From Sipunculus nudus (lineage: Eukaryota > Annelida > Sipuncula > Golfingiida > Sipunculidae), in the NCBI GenBank assembly GCA_026874595.1, contig CM049310.1:81886556-81950555 (forward strand): a stretch of 64,000 bases of DNA, given 5' to 3'. The stretch's first letter is position 1. Every line of letters starts with the position of its first letter. A model generated the notes under the pieces. The model was not told the origin of the DNA, did not search any database, and was given only the letters and a program-made list of their open reading frames with translations. A program made the position numbers and the translations under genes. Shown piece by piece: positions 25,801-40,800 of the stretch.

Positions 25801-28800
25801 CTGGGATGATATCTGCTTTTTATATCATGATAATAATATAAAATTTATATCGATATATTGTGATATCATAATATCATTATCTCTCGCACTTATCAACATA
25901 TCACAATTCTCAGTAATTTCTGCCATGTTTTGGGGACTACCTGTCAGCCTCGAAGTCTCCACAGTTTTGGAAAACATGATTTTGTTGGTCATATAGAACA
26001 TTCACAGACCTACATATTTTTGATAGTATAATGATAACTTTTACATGAAATTTCATGGATTTTATTAAAAATAAATGTTATCCTTGAAAATTAATAATTT
26101 TCTGAACACTGGAAGACCCTAGTGATAGCATTATCTTTAGATAAAAATCCTAAATGGGCATGTTTGTGTACAAAAACTGTAGGGTAAAATGCATATCAAA
26201 ATTTCAAAATAATAGAGAAGCTAACGATACAATTAATTTGTAAGATATTGTGATAATTCTGGAAACTGTTTATCATCCCATCCCTACTAATTGATATCTC
26301 TAAGTCAAATATGTTGAGGATTTCATCAACTCCAGTCAAACATTGATGAGTTCTTTCCTTTGTATTTAGTGCATACTTGTCAATTTCCTTTGTGAAAGAT
26401 GTATCAGATGTAAATGTCCTTTGTATTTGATGCATATACTTGTCTATTTCCTTTGTGTTCAGTGCATATTTGTCAATTTCCTTTGTATTCAGTGCATACT
26501 TGTCAATTTCCTCTATATTCAGTGCATACATGTCAATTTCCTTTGTATTCTGTGCATACTTGTCGATTTCCTTTGTACAAGGTGAAACAGACGTAAATTT
26601 CCTTTGTATTCGGTTCATTCTTGTCTGTTTCCTTTATATTTGCTGTACACAAGTGAAGTAGGTGACATCTTCCTGATATATGGAGCTAAACATTGGGCTT
26701 TGCTTTCTATTACTTAATTGAAAACACCCTTGCAGAATATAGAGCTGTGCCGTGCTATGAGAAGAAACCAGTCCACAAATCACAAGACAAAGGGCTACAA
26801 CACAGGAGGACAATGGAACTACAGGGTTAGTGTTATTGACCATCTGTTACCTTGAGTCGTTCGTTTTCTAGACGAGCTGCGGCAGACTCGCTGGCTTTCT
26901 CGTGAAGTTTTGCTGTGGCCACCTCAACCTGAGATTTGGAAGACTCTTGCACGTGTTCCATCAAGTTCTCCAGTTCTGATATTCTCCTAAATATAACAGA
27001 ATAATAAATATTCCACCACCCTATTTTCTGATCTCCAGTATTTTTTTGGTGTAATATATTATAATGAAGGACAGTCTGGTTATTTTCCATATTAATTAAC
27101 AGATAATATTCCACTGCTGTGTGACAGTTCTGTAAGACTCAATTGTGATGATATGAGACAGTTTGGTAATGTTCCATTGTGGTGATGTGAGAGAATTCAG
27201 GAATGTTCAATTGTGATGATGTGGGGCAGTTTGGATATGTCCCATTGTGATGATGTGGGGCAGTTTGGATATGTTCCATTGTAATGATGTAGGGCAGTTT
27301 GAATATGCTCCATTGTGATGATGTGGGGCAGTTTGGTGATGTTCCATTGTGATGATGTGGGGCAGTTTGGTGATGTTCCATTGTGATGATATGGGGCGGT
27401 TTGGATATGTTCCATTGTAATGATGTGGAACAGTTTGGTATTGTTCCATTCTTATATTCAGATCAAATAAAATTCTGTTTCAAATCTGGCTAAATTCCGT
27501 TTTCTAAATAGTCAAATTCCTTTTTTTCCATTTTTGTACAATTTTGGTGTGACAGCTTGGTTGTTTGCTCCTCGGGGAGCTGAGAAAAGCTCCAAATATG
27601 AACAGGCCTGAAAGAGCAGGAAGGCTAAGTGTAAAGTCAGATGAGGGTGATGTTACTGATTTCAGACTATTAACCCCAATCTTTTCCTCTACCTGCACAA
27701 AGGTTGCACATGTGGTTTTCTAATGAAATGATTAAGTATTTTATAATGCCTGCAGTGTTTATTTAAGGGAGTATGCAAAATGTCTGTAGTAACGGTTCCT
27801 GAACAGACTTGATTAAAATATCTCTGTAGTGTTATTTCAAAATCTGTGGAGGAAATAAATATACCAAAAGTGCTAGCCTTTAAAATATAAGGCATAGAGA
27901 GATACAATTAGTTTGGTTTACTTATGAACAGTATCTCGTGTTGTTTTATCATAACTCACGTTTTGAGTGCCGAGTTCTCAGCCATGGCCTGAGCCTTCTC
28001 CTTTGACAACTTGTCCATGCGTGACTGGAAGTCATCCATGGCGTTTCTCATCTCGGCCACCTGTGTTTCTCGCTCCAGAAGCTGCGTGTTGAGCTGTTCT
28101 ACAGCATCTTCACTGCGTGCTGCCCGCTGCTTCTGAACTCTGTGAATAAAACTTATCCTTCAGCATAAGGCCTTACAGCTTACTATGTATGCTGATTATA
28201 AAGCTTGGTGACACAAATGTATTACCAGGTCAGGTTATGTAAAAGGAAAGCCACATAGGAGAATAAATTACAATCAGGGAAATTTAGTTAATAATATTAA
28301 ATAATGTTGTGTTTAGATTTATCATTAGTTGTGTTGATCAGTTTGTTGATGTACCTAGTGTGGAACTTACAAGACTGCGGTTTGTTAGCTGACAGAAGAT
28401 TGTGGATGCTTCTAGGGGACTTAGCTGGTAATTTCCATACAGAGAAGCCAGCAGAATATTTGTTGACTAGAATTTTCCCAAAGGTTCTCTGTGGCAGGTA
28501 TATATATAGAAGCCAGCTCCACTGCTGGAGAGAGAGTCAGTTGAGAGGTCTTTATAGTGTTGTGTAGATTTGCACCAGACAGGTTGTGTTAGAACGAGTA
28601 TTGGTCCTAGGAGTTTTATATTGAACTGAAGAGGGCATTGGACTGTGTATTTGTGAAGTTAGAGCCAGTTAGGGGTGGGCAAAAGCCAAAAAACTGTTGA
28701 AGAATTTTATTATATGATTGGAGTCAATAACGGCGGTGGAGGCCAATTGTTTGACATTACCAGAATAAACCTATGTCTGTTACTTCTAGACAAGTGTGAT

Positions 28801-31800
28801 TATTTTAGACTTTTGAGTGAAAGTTCCTAGGAAATATATGTCAGCTGCGTGCGAGTTGTGACACTCGGGTATAAATTCTTATTCAAAATGTCATGGTTTG
28901 CTTTTGTATTAATGGGCTTATTTAAAAAAGTGTTATGTACAATAATACAAAGAGAAATACAATAAATATCTGCTTATAACACCAAACCCTCAGGGTTTAA
29001 ATAACACTCAGTACTCTAGTCGATAACGGCAGTACAGGCATACAATCACTACTTTATAATCACCCATGCCTTGGCTACAAAGTCAATGATTTCTTTTACA
29101 CTGTTATGAAGCTGGTTTATCAATTGACTTTCAGGATATAACTGTGGTTAGCTTCATATTCGGGAGGTTCCAATTTCGCGATTTTAACCTTTTCACGGTT
29201 TCGCGAGGGTTCAATTTTCATGATCTCACCATACAATATTCTATACAGAGTATATTCATCATTTTATGAATTAATCATACAAAGTAATATGTTCACAAAA
29301 TTGAAAACTAGAATATGGGTAGTTGACAAGCGACTACGTGTATCCGCAAAATCAGAGTGGGACGGGTGAAGTGAGGCAAGGATTGAGTAACAAGGGGAAA
29401 TAGAGTGAGATGTGTTGCATATTAGCACGGATGTCTGCAGCTTAAATGTGTTTGTAGGTTGTGCCACATACCACAAAATCCAGAAAGCTAACAAAGTTTT
29501 ATACAAATGCAAAAAGTCAAACCACGGCCGATAAAGAGCAAATGAGATCTTTACACATGCAAAATTTTGGCCCATTGGTCAAACGGTTCCCGAGATATAA
29601 GCCTGGATGTCTGCAGCGTAAACATAAATGAAGGTGGCGCCACCAGCCACAAAATCCAGAAAGCTGTCCAAGATTTATAAACCTGCACAATTTAAGCCAG
29701 ATAAGTCGAACCAGTGCAGAGATATGAGTGATTTTATCCCACGGCAGACAAACAGACAGACACAGACAGACACAGACAGTAAAATTCCGCCCAGCGGTTA
29801 CAGAGTTCTCCGGACACCTACGCAGCGGCAGTGGGCTGAAAACATAGTATCAGCAACACTCTGTTTTGGCGGATACAAAAAGAAATAGCTGTTTATTGTT
29901 GGCAGATAATTTAAAGATGATTTTTAATGATAACTGTCATAGGTTAATGGTTACATGAAAAGGATCAGTTATTATTTATAATATCAAACTTGAATCGCCT
30001 TTGATAGGGGGCCTCATATTCACGCACGTTTTATTTTTGCGATAAATTCCCTTTCACAACATCGCCAATTTGAAAACCCTCACAAACAAAAAGGCAACCA
30101 CATTAATCAACTCTGTTTGACAGTTAGGCCTGCGTTTATGAGAATGCCTATTTCTAGTTTGCAATAAAACTAAAGATATTACAATAGGCAAATGAGAGAT
30201 TCACCCATTCCCTCCTTGTCATAATTTTTCTGAAACCAGCCAGTGTGGTTAGAACAGTCTTGCTTGTCACAACATGATTTCTCCAATATAAACAGTTAAT
30301 ATAAGTTTTTTTTATGAACTGAACAATCTTATAAATTACCCATGGATGATGAAGGTCAGTTGACCAGCACAACTGTTGGGCCTAACATTCACAACTTACA
30401 GTCATACTCTTGAATAACTCAATGACAAATTGGACCTTTGCAATTTTAACTCATATTGAGCCAATTGTAATAAATATTAAATCTGTAGGTGACAAATGTC
30501 ATGAGCTGCTTTGGCCAATTCTGCTTAAAGTTTGCATGCTGACAGGTACATGAGGTACCTAATTTCATTTTTTGGTCCAGTTAACCTATCAATGCTCTTT
30601 ATGTGACCTTAATAGCTAATTAATGCAATGAATAATCATAAGCATTGGATTAGCGAGCAACCAATCAGGTGACCGCTGGCATTGTAAACCATCATTCATC
30701 TGACAAGCACAAAATTTGCATAATTTGGCAGAGCTCTGCCAAACAGAACATGTGTAGTCTGTACCAGTACCCATGTTGGCATGTTTTTGTGCGATATTTT
30801 TTATACAAAGGAGAGAGTATAAAAAGTTCTAGGCCATAAGCTGAAGAGCCATTCCTCCTACTACTGAGTGAATAATAATGTCTTACCTGGCATGTAATTC
30901 GTATTAGACAAATAATCCAAAATATGACTAGACTGTTCACAATGACTGCTATATATTCATCAATGGAGAGTTGCGATTTCAGTTGATGATGTCAGTCAAT
31001 GCCACGTCATATGTCAAATTTTGTGATGTCATTGTTGTCTTGTAAACAGCTCTCACAACCATGGGCACTGAAGACCTGTGTAAGGGAGTTTTCTGGGCTC
31101 ATAATAATAATTAGGTTAAGAGGGCAGAGCATACGAGCTGTGGTGGATAGGTCAATTGTGAATTTTTGTTCAATAGAACCAAAAGAGGCTGACTCTATAA
31201 AGTGCTGAGAATCATGTTTTCCCTGCATAGCTCACAGATTACAGGTCACAGTGACACCTAATTTCAGTTTGCACAGAGCTTCACCAAGACCTGTCTGGAT
31301 ATTAATTAGGTTATGATTTGTGCCCTGCTAATGAAGGGATAAATGGCCGGCAGTATGGCTCCAGGACAAACAGAGACCGATCACCATAGCAAAGCATGAC
31401 CAAAAGCTAACTAAGTTATAAATAATAATAAAAGAGCCACACATTTGGGGTAAGATAAATCAACCTTAATTGGGTGCTTATCTTCTGGCTGTCAGTCATT
31501 TCTTTATTTTTTGGGTGGTTTACCTTGTGGCTTTATTTATTTTTGGGTGGAGTACTTAGTGGAGATCTTTATTTTTGGGTGGTTTACCTCGTGGCTTTCT
31601 TCAGGGCCTCCTTGTCGTGTTCAGCTTTTTCTCGGGCCGTGGCAAGCAGTGTCTGTAGATGGTCTACTTCTATCTTTTCCTGAGCCAGCTGGCTTTCTAT
31701 GCTCTGCAAGAACAGGGGATATTATGAAAGGAGACTGCAAAGAAGAAGTCTGGATGAAAATTACTCAATAAATGTAGCATGTCCTTCCTTGAGGGACAAG

Positions 31801-34800
31801 TGTCATGCTGTATTATTTGTAATTGTGCACTTACAAGGGCTTTTCTTAAAAGCCTTACTTTACCATTTTTAATGCATCATTTCCAAAATTTTATAATTAT
31901 TAAATAAGGAGAAATGTTTACTTATATATAAGGCTTATAAAGTTTGATAACCAATATATTTAATATGTAATGATCAAAATTGCTAAACATATACCTTGTT
32001 TTCTTGGTGACATCATCAACGTTATGCATAATGTTATGGCAGAAGATGAAAATTTGAGCCAATAAATTTGACTTTGGAGATGCAATTACTCTGAAACAAC
32101 AACACTTTTCATCATATAACCCTTAGTTTTCTAAAAACATAAATCTCCTGTATATTACAGAATATTACTTTTGTTTATAATTTGCATTAAAGACTGTAAA
32201 ATAAGCTATTGAAAAAATCCTCTCAAACGCACAATAACCGCATTATTTCAACAGACAAGGCATACATTATACTGCAATATAGTAATTCCACTGGACTGAC
32301 CCTGATCTGCACAGCCATTCTGTTACAGTCTGCCTCCTTCTGTCTCAGCTGTTTCTGTAGATGAGCTCGCGTCGACTCCAGTGAAGTTTGGAGACTGGAA
32401 ATAGCCACATTCTCATCCTGAAAGTAAAGTATTTCACATATAAAAATTAAAACACTAGCTTCACTAGAAGTATCATGTTTTACATATTAACAATTCTCAT
32501 TAAAATGCATTATGTGAAGCTGAACATGTGGTAAACTAACTGTATGTTCCTTCCACTACATAAACAAACATTCTGTTCATACACTGAACCTTTTGTTCAC
32601 ACCCTAAAACATTCTGTGCACCAACTTAAACATTCTGTGCACTAACCAAAACATTCTGTGCACTCACTGAACATTCTGTGCACTCACTAAAATATTCTAT
32701 GCACTCAATGGACATTTTGTGCACTCACTGAACTCTCTGTGCACTCACTGAACATTTTGTGCAGTCACTGAATATTCTGTGCACTCAATGGACATTTTGT
32801 GCACTCACTGAATTCTCTGTGCACTCACTAAACTTTCTGTGCACTCACTGAACATTTAGCTTACATAAGATACTTATGGTACACTCAGTGAATCACACAA
32901 TATCATTTTCACACACCCAATGTTTTGTTCACAAATCAAACACCTGATGCACCCAAAGAACTAGACCTGCGTAGGTCCCTATAGTTTTGTCAGACTCTGA
33001 TCTTTTATTAATATACCCCAAGTAAAAGCAACCCATATACTGTTACACTGTTATCCCTATGTCCAGCTGCCCTATTGCCGCAATGACCAATTCCAGTGAT
33101 TTACAATTATCACTACAGGTGGCATCTGTGTGCTCAATTATAGGATTCTCATGTAGTCAAGAGGATTCTCATGTTGACCTTACCCCAAAGTTACAGTGGG
33201 CCCCCCTGGAGAAAGAAAGTTTACTATTTGCACCCCACAGAAGAAGCCAATACATGAATTATAACATGATCACTAAACATTAATAAGTGGATAAAACACG
33301 GGACCCATGGGTCACGGCGCTCAGCTGATCGTGATTGGACTATAAATGTTTCTCCACTGTGATACTATATCGAGTCGATAAAGCTTATGAATATCATGGA
33401 CATGTTGGGCTATTATAAAGGAATGTAATGTAATATGTGAGTAAATGATAAATGAAATTACCTGACTGATGGATTAATAGAGTCAAATATAGTGGTTTAT
33501 TTTTTATTTATTTAGGAGGGGTTGAAAATTGTGATATATTTGAGCAAATATGAATGCAATGACAGCAGTAATAAGCAGTAGTAGAATGATGATAAGGCTA
33601 TTTGTTGAAGGATCTAAAGTGTATGGTAGTCTGCAAGCTTTCAATTTGACAGATATGATGTTATGATTAACTATGCTGATGAAGTGATTTATGAATTTGT
33701 GACTGTATGACACAATATCTCTTTAGTCTTGACAAGGTACATTATTGTGATGCCCACTATGTCTACATATTACACAATATTGACATAATTTCTGGCATGT
33801 ACATAGGTACCTATGGACGAATACTTATACAAAATATTAAAGTATGAATATATCTGATTCATCTTGTTCTTGCTTACTGAGGCTGACTTTGGGATGGGGT
33901 TCGCAGAAGGGAAAAGTGAGGGCAGCACGAAGGTTGATGTAGAAATATTCTATTGTAATGTTTTTCATTAATATAAGAATATGAAAAGCTAAGAGGAAAG
34001 GGCCCTCCAACTTGGTTATAGTAAAGTTCTAAATATATGACTGCAAACTAATACTCTGACCAGACTGTCATGAAGAAAAACAGTAAAATTTTGAGATACT
34101 GTGATGCATAAGAAAATTTACAGATGGACAGGCAAGTGGACAGAATGGACTAATACCTTTATTTCACTTTCTAGGGAATAATGCATTTAAGTTTATATAT
34201 GATCCTATTTTTTAAGCATATCCACTTTTTCCATTAAGAAGTTTTTATCTGAATCATTTTTTTATTTACAGGTTTTATAAATTTTTAATAAAAAAACCTG
34301 AAAATATAAGTTAAAATATTAGAATTGTTGCAAAAGTTGCAATCATTATATATACAGAGTAAAAAACTGAAACTATAAGTTAAAATATTAGAATTGCTGC
34401 AAATGTTGCAATCATCATATATCCAGAGTGTAGCTCATATTGGGTCATATTATGCATACACATATATTTTGTTATTTTTAAATCATAAATGTTTAAACTG
34501 AATTTAAAAGAAAATAATGCCACAACATGGCATCTACAAGAATATTCCTTGAATCACTATTAAAAAGTTTTGCACATTGGAGTTTTCAGTATATGCTTAA
34601 TTTTATTCACCAAAATAAAATAAAAGTAAATTTGATAAAATAAAACATCTTTTCAAATAAAGTATACACACTGTTGGTTGAACGAGGGACAAACAATATC
34701 ATTGTGCTAATTACTATCCCAGTTTTAATTTATTACTGGAATTAATAGTCAATTTTACATCTGGTGAAGTAAGGAATTACTTTTCTGATGAACATCCACA

Positions 34801-37800
34801 CTTTCATAGCAATACACCACTTTGTGGACACAATTAAATGTACACTTTAATCATTGTAACCCTGGTGGTACAATACAAAATCTAAAATGTAGCATGGCCT
34901 AGAATAAGAATGAATCAAATACAGAAAATAATAACATTCATCTAGTTTATGCACCATCTGGGGGGGGGGGGTGCAGGGCAGAGGGGAAGCCTGCTGGTAG
35001 TGGCCAGGCTGACCCAAGGCAAGCTGCCTGGGGTGGGTTACATAATGCAAGTGAAGGCTGTACTACTAGGTGGGCTAGATGTAAACAACACTTGACATGG
35101 TGTATGAAAACATGAATAAAAGCTATTCTTTCCAATCAATTTCTTTGAAGTTTCAGATTTTAAAAGATTAAACCCTTATGTATATATGCTGTGAAAATTA
35201 AATCAACAGTGCCAAAGTTGGACAAAATTTAAGGTATTGATTTTTTATTTATGCACCATCTTGAAAAATTTGCAAAATTCAGATCTAATTTGGGGTAAAC
35301 AATTGAATCTTGATTAAATAAAGTTATATTCCTGAAAAAAAGTCTCTAGGTTCAGCAATTCTCATGTAAGGTGAGTAAATATATTTCCTGATTTTTTTTA
35401 AAATTGCATTATGTTTTGGCCCATAACTTCAAAATAATACCCAATACTTACCTAATTTTTGGTATGTTCATAGAAAATGTATGAAAGAACGTGAATACTA
35501 AATATGATCAAAAACAGATCAGTGGTTTTGATATTAGGCAGCCTTGAAGTGTAACAATGGCTTTTTTATGGAAAACAGAGTTTTTTTTCCTTAATATCTC
35601 GAAGGAACGAAGTCCTAATGACCAAATTTTCGGTATGGTAGGAGATTTTGGGGACATCTAAAATTATGCCAACAGCCTGAGGAGCATAGAGATGTGCACT
35701 GAATGACCTACAGTCATCAAAGTGGACTGCTTGACAATGTAAGGGAATACAACAAGAGCCTCCAAAAAAATTCAATAACTAGCCTAATTTTGCAGCTTTT
35801 ATTTTCAAATTTCAGATTTTAACAGATAAAATCCTTATGTATACATGCTGTGAAAATTAAATCCACAGTACTCACAGGAAAAAAACGTGCCGTGGCCAAA
35901 GTTGGGCAAAATTTAAGGTAATAATTTTATATTTTTGCCAATATTTAAAAAATTTAACAGATTTTGATCTAATTTTTGGTATACAATTAAATTTTGATTA
36001 ATAAAAGTTGTATTACTGGAAAAAAAGTCCCTACCTTTAACACTTTTGGTCTTAAGTGACCAAATATCTTCCTGATTTTTTTACAAAGTCCATTATGTTT
36101 GGGCCCATAACTTTTTTAAATTATATAATACTGACTTAATATCTAGCATGTACATAGGAACTATATAGAAGAATATTTATGGTAAATATGAAGAAAACCA
36201 GATGAGTGGTTTTGATATTAGGCAGTCCTGAAGTGTGAAAATAGATTTCTAATAAAAAATTGAGTTTTTTCCTTAATATCTCGAAGGAACAAAGTCCTAT
36301 TGACCCAATTTTCGGCATGGTAGGAGATTTTGGGGACATCTAACTGTATGCCGAATTTCAGATTCGTAGGTCCAACGGTGTCGAAACGTGCCAGTCTTAT
36401 GGACGGACATCCGGACGGACATCCGGACGGACGGACAGACAGACGGACCGACGACGGACAATGGACCACGACTATAGCTCAGATGACTTATAGTCAGCTG
36501 AGCTAAATATGAATACTGGTCATTCAGGGATTGTTTTGTTCACCAAACAAACCTGTTCATTCATTTAAGATTAATTTTCTATTCGACCATTTAACAATAA
36601 TATTCTGTTCATCAAAAAGTCTGACCTTCTGGGCATCAAGCTGTAGCCTCATATCACACACTTGTCGCTCGCGATCTAATAACTCTGTCTTCAACCTCTG
36701 GAACACACAAAACATAATGCTGTATGAACCTGAATCTTAAAATTTAAACAAACATTAATGCTTGTCCTCTATATCATATAAACTGTTTTCTGACTTCATT
36801 TGTTTAACATTAGTAATATCTGGAATCCTCTATTGTTTCTGCCTCTATTTGCTTAACATAATTAATACTTAGGATCCATCCTCTGTTTCTAACTTATGTT
36901 CGTACACGTTATAAATACCTGTAATTCCCCCTCTGGTTTTTACTTTACTAGTAATCCTAGCTCTGCTTTTCATTTAAGTAAGTTAACTTTAATAATACCT
37001 GGAATTCCAACACTTTTTTTCATTTTAGTTAGTTAACATTAATAATACCTGGAATTTCTCCCCAGTTTTTTTTAACTTTATTTAGTTAATGTTAATAATA
37101 CCTTGAATTCCTCCCTGATTTTCATTTTAGTAAGTTACTGTTAATAATACCTGGAATCCCCCTATGTTTTTTTATTTAGCTAGTGAACATTAGTAATACC
37201 TGCAACTGACCCTGTTTTTTTTTTTTACTCAGTAAACATTATCAATACCTGGAATTCCCCTCCGTTTCAGACTTTACTTAATAAACTAAGACTGTATCAA
37301 TATACCAATATATATCAATTTATCAATATGGTCATACAACCCTTATCTAAACTATTATCTGAAGTTCTCGATGCTTCCATGACTAATATGATGGTCTTTT
37401 TATTTAAGAAAAAAGCACAGAGCTTTAAATCGGAAATATAACCCTCCCTCCATAAAATAAAGCATATCGTCAATATGTATCTGGTATCTCTTTAAGTGGA
37501 TTGCAATACATATTGTACCTGAATAGGCTGACCCATTCCTATAGTTAAAATCAGTAATACCCAGAATTCTCACTCTGTTTTTTTATTTCAGTTAGTTAAC
37601 ATTGGTAATACCTGGAATTCTCCCTCTTGTCAGTAACACTGCTTAGTTAACATTAGTATTACCTGGAATTCTCCCTCTTTTTGTTTTAGTTAGTTAACAT
37701 GAGTAATACCTGGAATTCCCCCTCTGTTTCAGACAATTTCCTCAGCAGGAGGTCTCTTTGTTCAGTCAGCCTCAGACTGTTGGCCTCTTCCTCATGGCGG

Positions 37801-40800
37801 TCTTGTAACATGCGACGAAGGCATCGATTAGTTGTTTCAAAATCAGCAAGTTTCTCCAGGAGAAGCTCCTTCTGCTTGGCCAACATGGTGGTGTCCGAGG
37901 ATGACATCCTCTTCTCCTGAAAATATTAAAGTCATGTCAAATGATCCAACTTGTTGACATGGAAATAGTCTCTTGTGTACTGACAGCTCCAAGTGATTGA
38001 TGGCACGGTGATAGAGCCTTAGCAAAACAATGACAAATTACTCAGGGTTTATGAATAATATTGGAAATGACCCCCTTAGGACACACTTGACATTATTCCT
38101 ACCACTTCAAGATCAATTAATGGTCAGAAACTTTCAGAAAAGTTTGAATTCAATAAGGCATATCCTCCATAAGTGTCAATATTAGGTCAAATTTTCAAAG
38201 CAAGTGCTGGAATGGTTCTTGAGAAGAGAAAATAGCATGAACAAGGGAGCAATTGATCTGTGGAACAGATCTAGTATGTCCCCCACCTGATATGGGAGTA
38301 TTTAGACAAAAAGTTGTGAATGCATGTATGAAATTTGAGATGTTTCAATGTCACACAAAAAGATTACATCTGTGACCTTGAAAACTGCATAAAAGTCATC
38401 CATATTCAAATTTGACCTAGCCCATCATGAGGTTAGTCAAATTGAAAGTTTGGTGACTGTACCTAAATTCTTTTTCTGAGTTATTGTTTTAACATCATTT
38501 TAGCATTATTGCTTCTGTGACCTTAAAAAATGTGTCAAGGTTATGCATGTTTGAACTTGACCTAGCCCTTGATATGGTGCATCAATGCTGCAAATTTGGT
38601 GACTGTACCTCAATTTTTTTAGTTATTGCATTTATTTATTGCAAATGTGGGAGGGATGGACTCTCACCATGCCTTTGGCGAAAGCAGGGGACAAAAAGTG
38701 TGATGGATAGAGAGGCAGCCAGTAAACCAGATCACAGTTGGGGGTCGTGATGAGTACATCTTTGAAAGCAAACTTCGCAGAATCAGAGTCACATGAGTAT
38801 GACTCTTCTGTTTAGGGCTTGTGGGCATCACAGCCTGACCCTTTAAGGATTGTTTCAAGGTGAATTACATAAACATTTGTGTTTCTGTGGTAAGGACTTC
38901 ACAGGTTTAGTAATATTTTACAAGCATGCAAATGTGAAATGTAAACATAGGTGTTTCCTTGAAATGTGACAAAGTTTGTTTTTAAAATTTGACAGTTCAG
39001 AGAAGTAGTCCAAGCATACAGAAAGAGGTAAGTTTCGAGTAGAACAGACCATTGGTGGAAGGGTGCTTTGCAGACAGATCAAAATTTCATCACCATACAT
39101 GGCACACTTTCCTTAATTTTGCTTTGAGAGGAAACAGCTCCTATATATGGTCTCTACAATGGGCTTAGACATATTTTCCTTGCTTCACTCTTCATGGACA
39201 GAGACAGAAAAGTGAGAGTGAACACGTACCTCCTTAAGCCGACGGATTGTGTCCCTCAGTGCTGACACCTGTTGGGCAGCAGCCTGGCCATCTAGCTCCA
39301 CCTCAACTAGTTTCTTCATCAGCTTTTCACGAACATCCTGGAGATGGTCTCTGAAAAACAACCATATTACATCCATTGAATTAAATAATTAGACTGACTT
39401 CTCTCTGGACACAGCATGGCTACTGGAATTCAGGATTTTACAGGGTAAAGCCTGACTCCCATCTACCATTTTTTTTTTTTTTTTGCTGGCTGATTTTTAA
39501 TAAGAAACCAGAACAAGGCCTACAGGCCTAATGCAAACCTGTGCTAAGTTTGGGAATATGAATGTTTATTTTTAAATTTTAATATTGATTCTCTCATGTC
39601 CTGCATATCTACCTTAGTCATTATGATTTCAGTCAAATGGATGTTTTGGCCTGCACGTTTCGGACAAGGACATTTTAAAAATAGGATGTATCAGTCAGGA
39701 TATTTCTGATATGTTCTTTTTGCCATGGAGGGATATTGGGACAGATCAATTTTGCAGCATGGTTTCAGAGAAGTACATTTTAAAATGTTTTTTAGCTTTT
39801 TCCCTATAAAATCTAAGAACAAGTTCCTCTTTTAGCCTTGGTATTGAGTCACATCTTTTCATGAATCCTGGCAATGGAGGCTCAGCTTTCCCCCAGGTCA
39901 AGGGCACCTAATGGGCTACATGTAACCGCACCACTGGCCTTTACAGACTGAAGCTTACCACTTGCTTTTACAGACTGAAACTTGACCTGTTGGCAAATCT
40001 GAAATGGTTGGCAGTCTGTCAAAGTTATTTATAGATACAAAGCGAAACTTGACCTATTTTAAAATCTGACACAGTTGGCAGGTTCTAGACATCTAGAAAA
40101 TGTGTCTACATTGTTCAGACACATCGTCTAAACGTCTAGACGGTATCTGGACAACAGGCAGAGCCAGGTCAGTTGCCATGGTGATGTCTGGACTGCACCT
40201 TGATGCACTGATTGACCTCTTGACTTGACATGTTGAAACATGCCATGCAGCCAAATCTGTTTTCAAACACTGAAAGCCTTTTGTAATTGGTTACACTGCC
40301 TTTTTAAAGCTGCATTTACCCAATCTATTCTTATAAAACTGACAGAACAATACTATAGAACAATTCTTGTAAAGTTTAAACCAATCATGTTAACAGTTTC
40401 TTACACAAACAGTGTATAAGCTAGAAGAGTCTAAACTTACATTTTGCTTGTAAAAAACAGATCAATGTAGGTGGCGCCACCAACACATCAATTTCAGATA
40501 TGACTTATGTGACAAACATTAGCATAAAATTTGGTGATGACAGCTCCAGCTGTTTCTGAGATTTTAAGTTTAGTATGCTTTTTTTGCACAGATGACTAAG
40601 TAAAACCTCCTGTAACTTGGCCAAAAATCACCAAACTGGAGCCATTCAATTAAAATTGCTAGAGATTGTTCTAGGGATCATTTCTGTGAAATATTGGACA
40701 ATTTGGCTGGACAGTTTGGGAGAAGAAGATTTTTATATCTTTTTTAACTTTTCCTGTTTAAAATCTAAGAAAATCACTGAATCAACATTTGAACAAATTG

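Noticed and set aside
26196-26618. 140-codon minus ORF with NTKEIDKYAL repeats
   Set aside because: It is the translation of a 30-base minisatellite. No splice sites or homology.
27139-27449. Overlapping minus ORFs rich in HHHNG and QTAPHH
   Set aside because: They arise from a 34-base tandem repeat in three frames; the reading frame changes between units.
36218-36469. Minus ORF with RPSVRLSVRPS-like sequence, and a similar one at 17774-18001
   Set aside because: The repeats are translations of the (GGAC)n microsatellite at the element ends.
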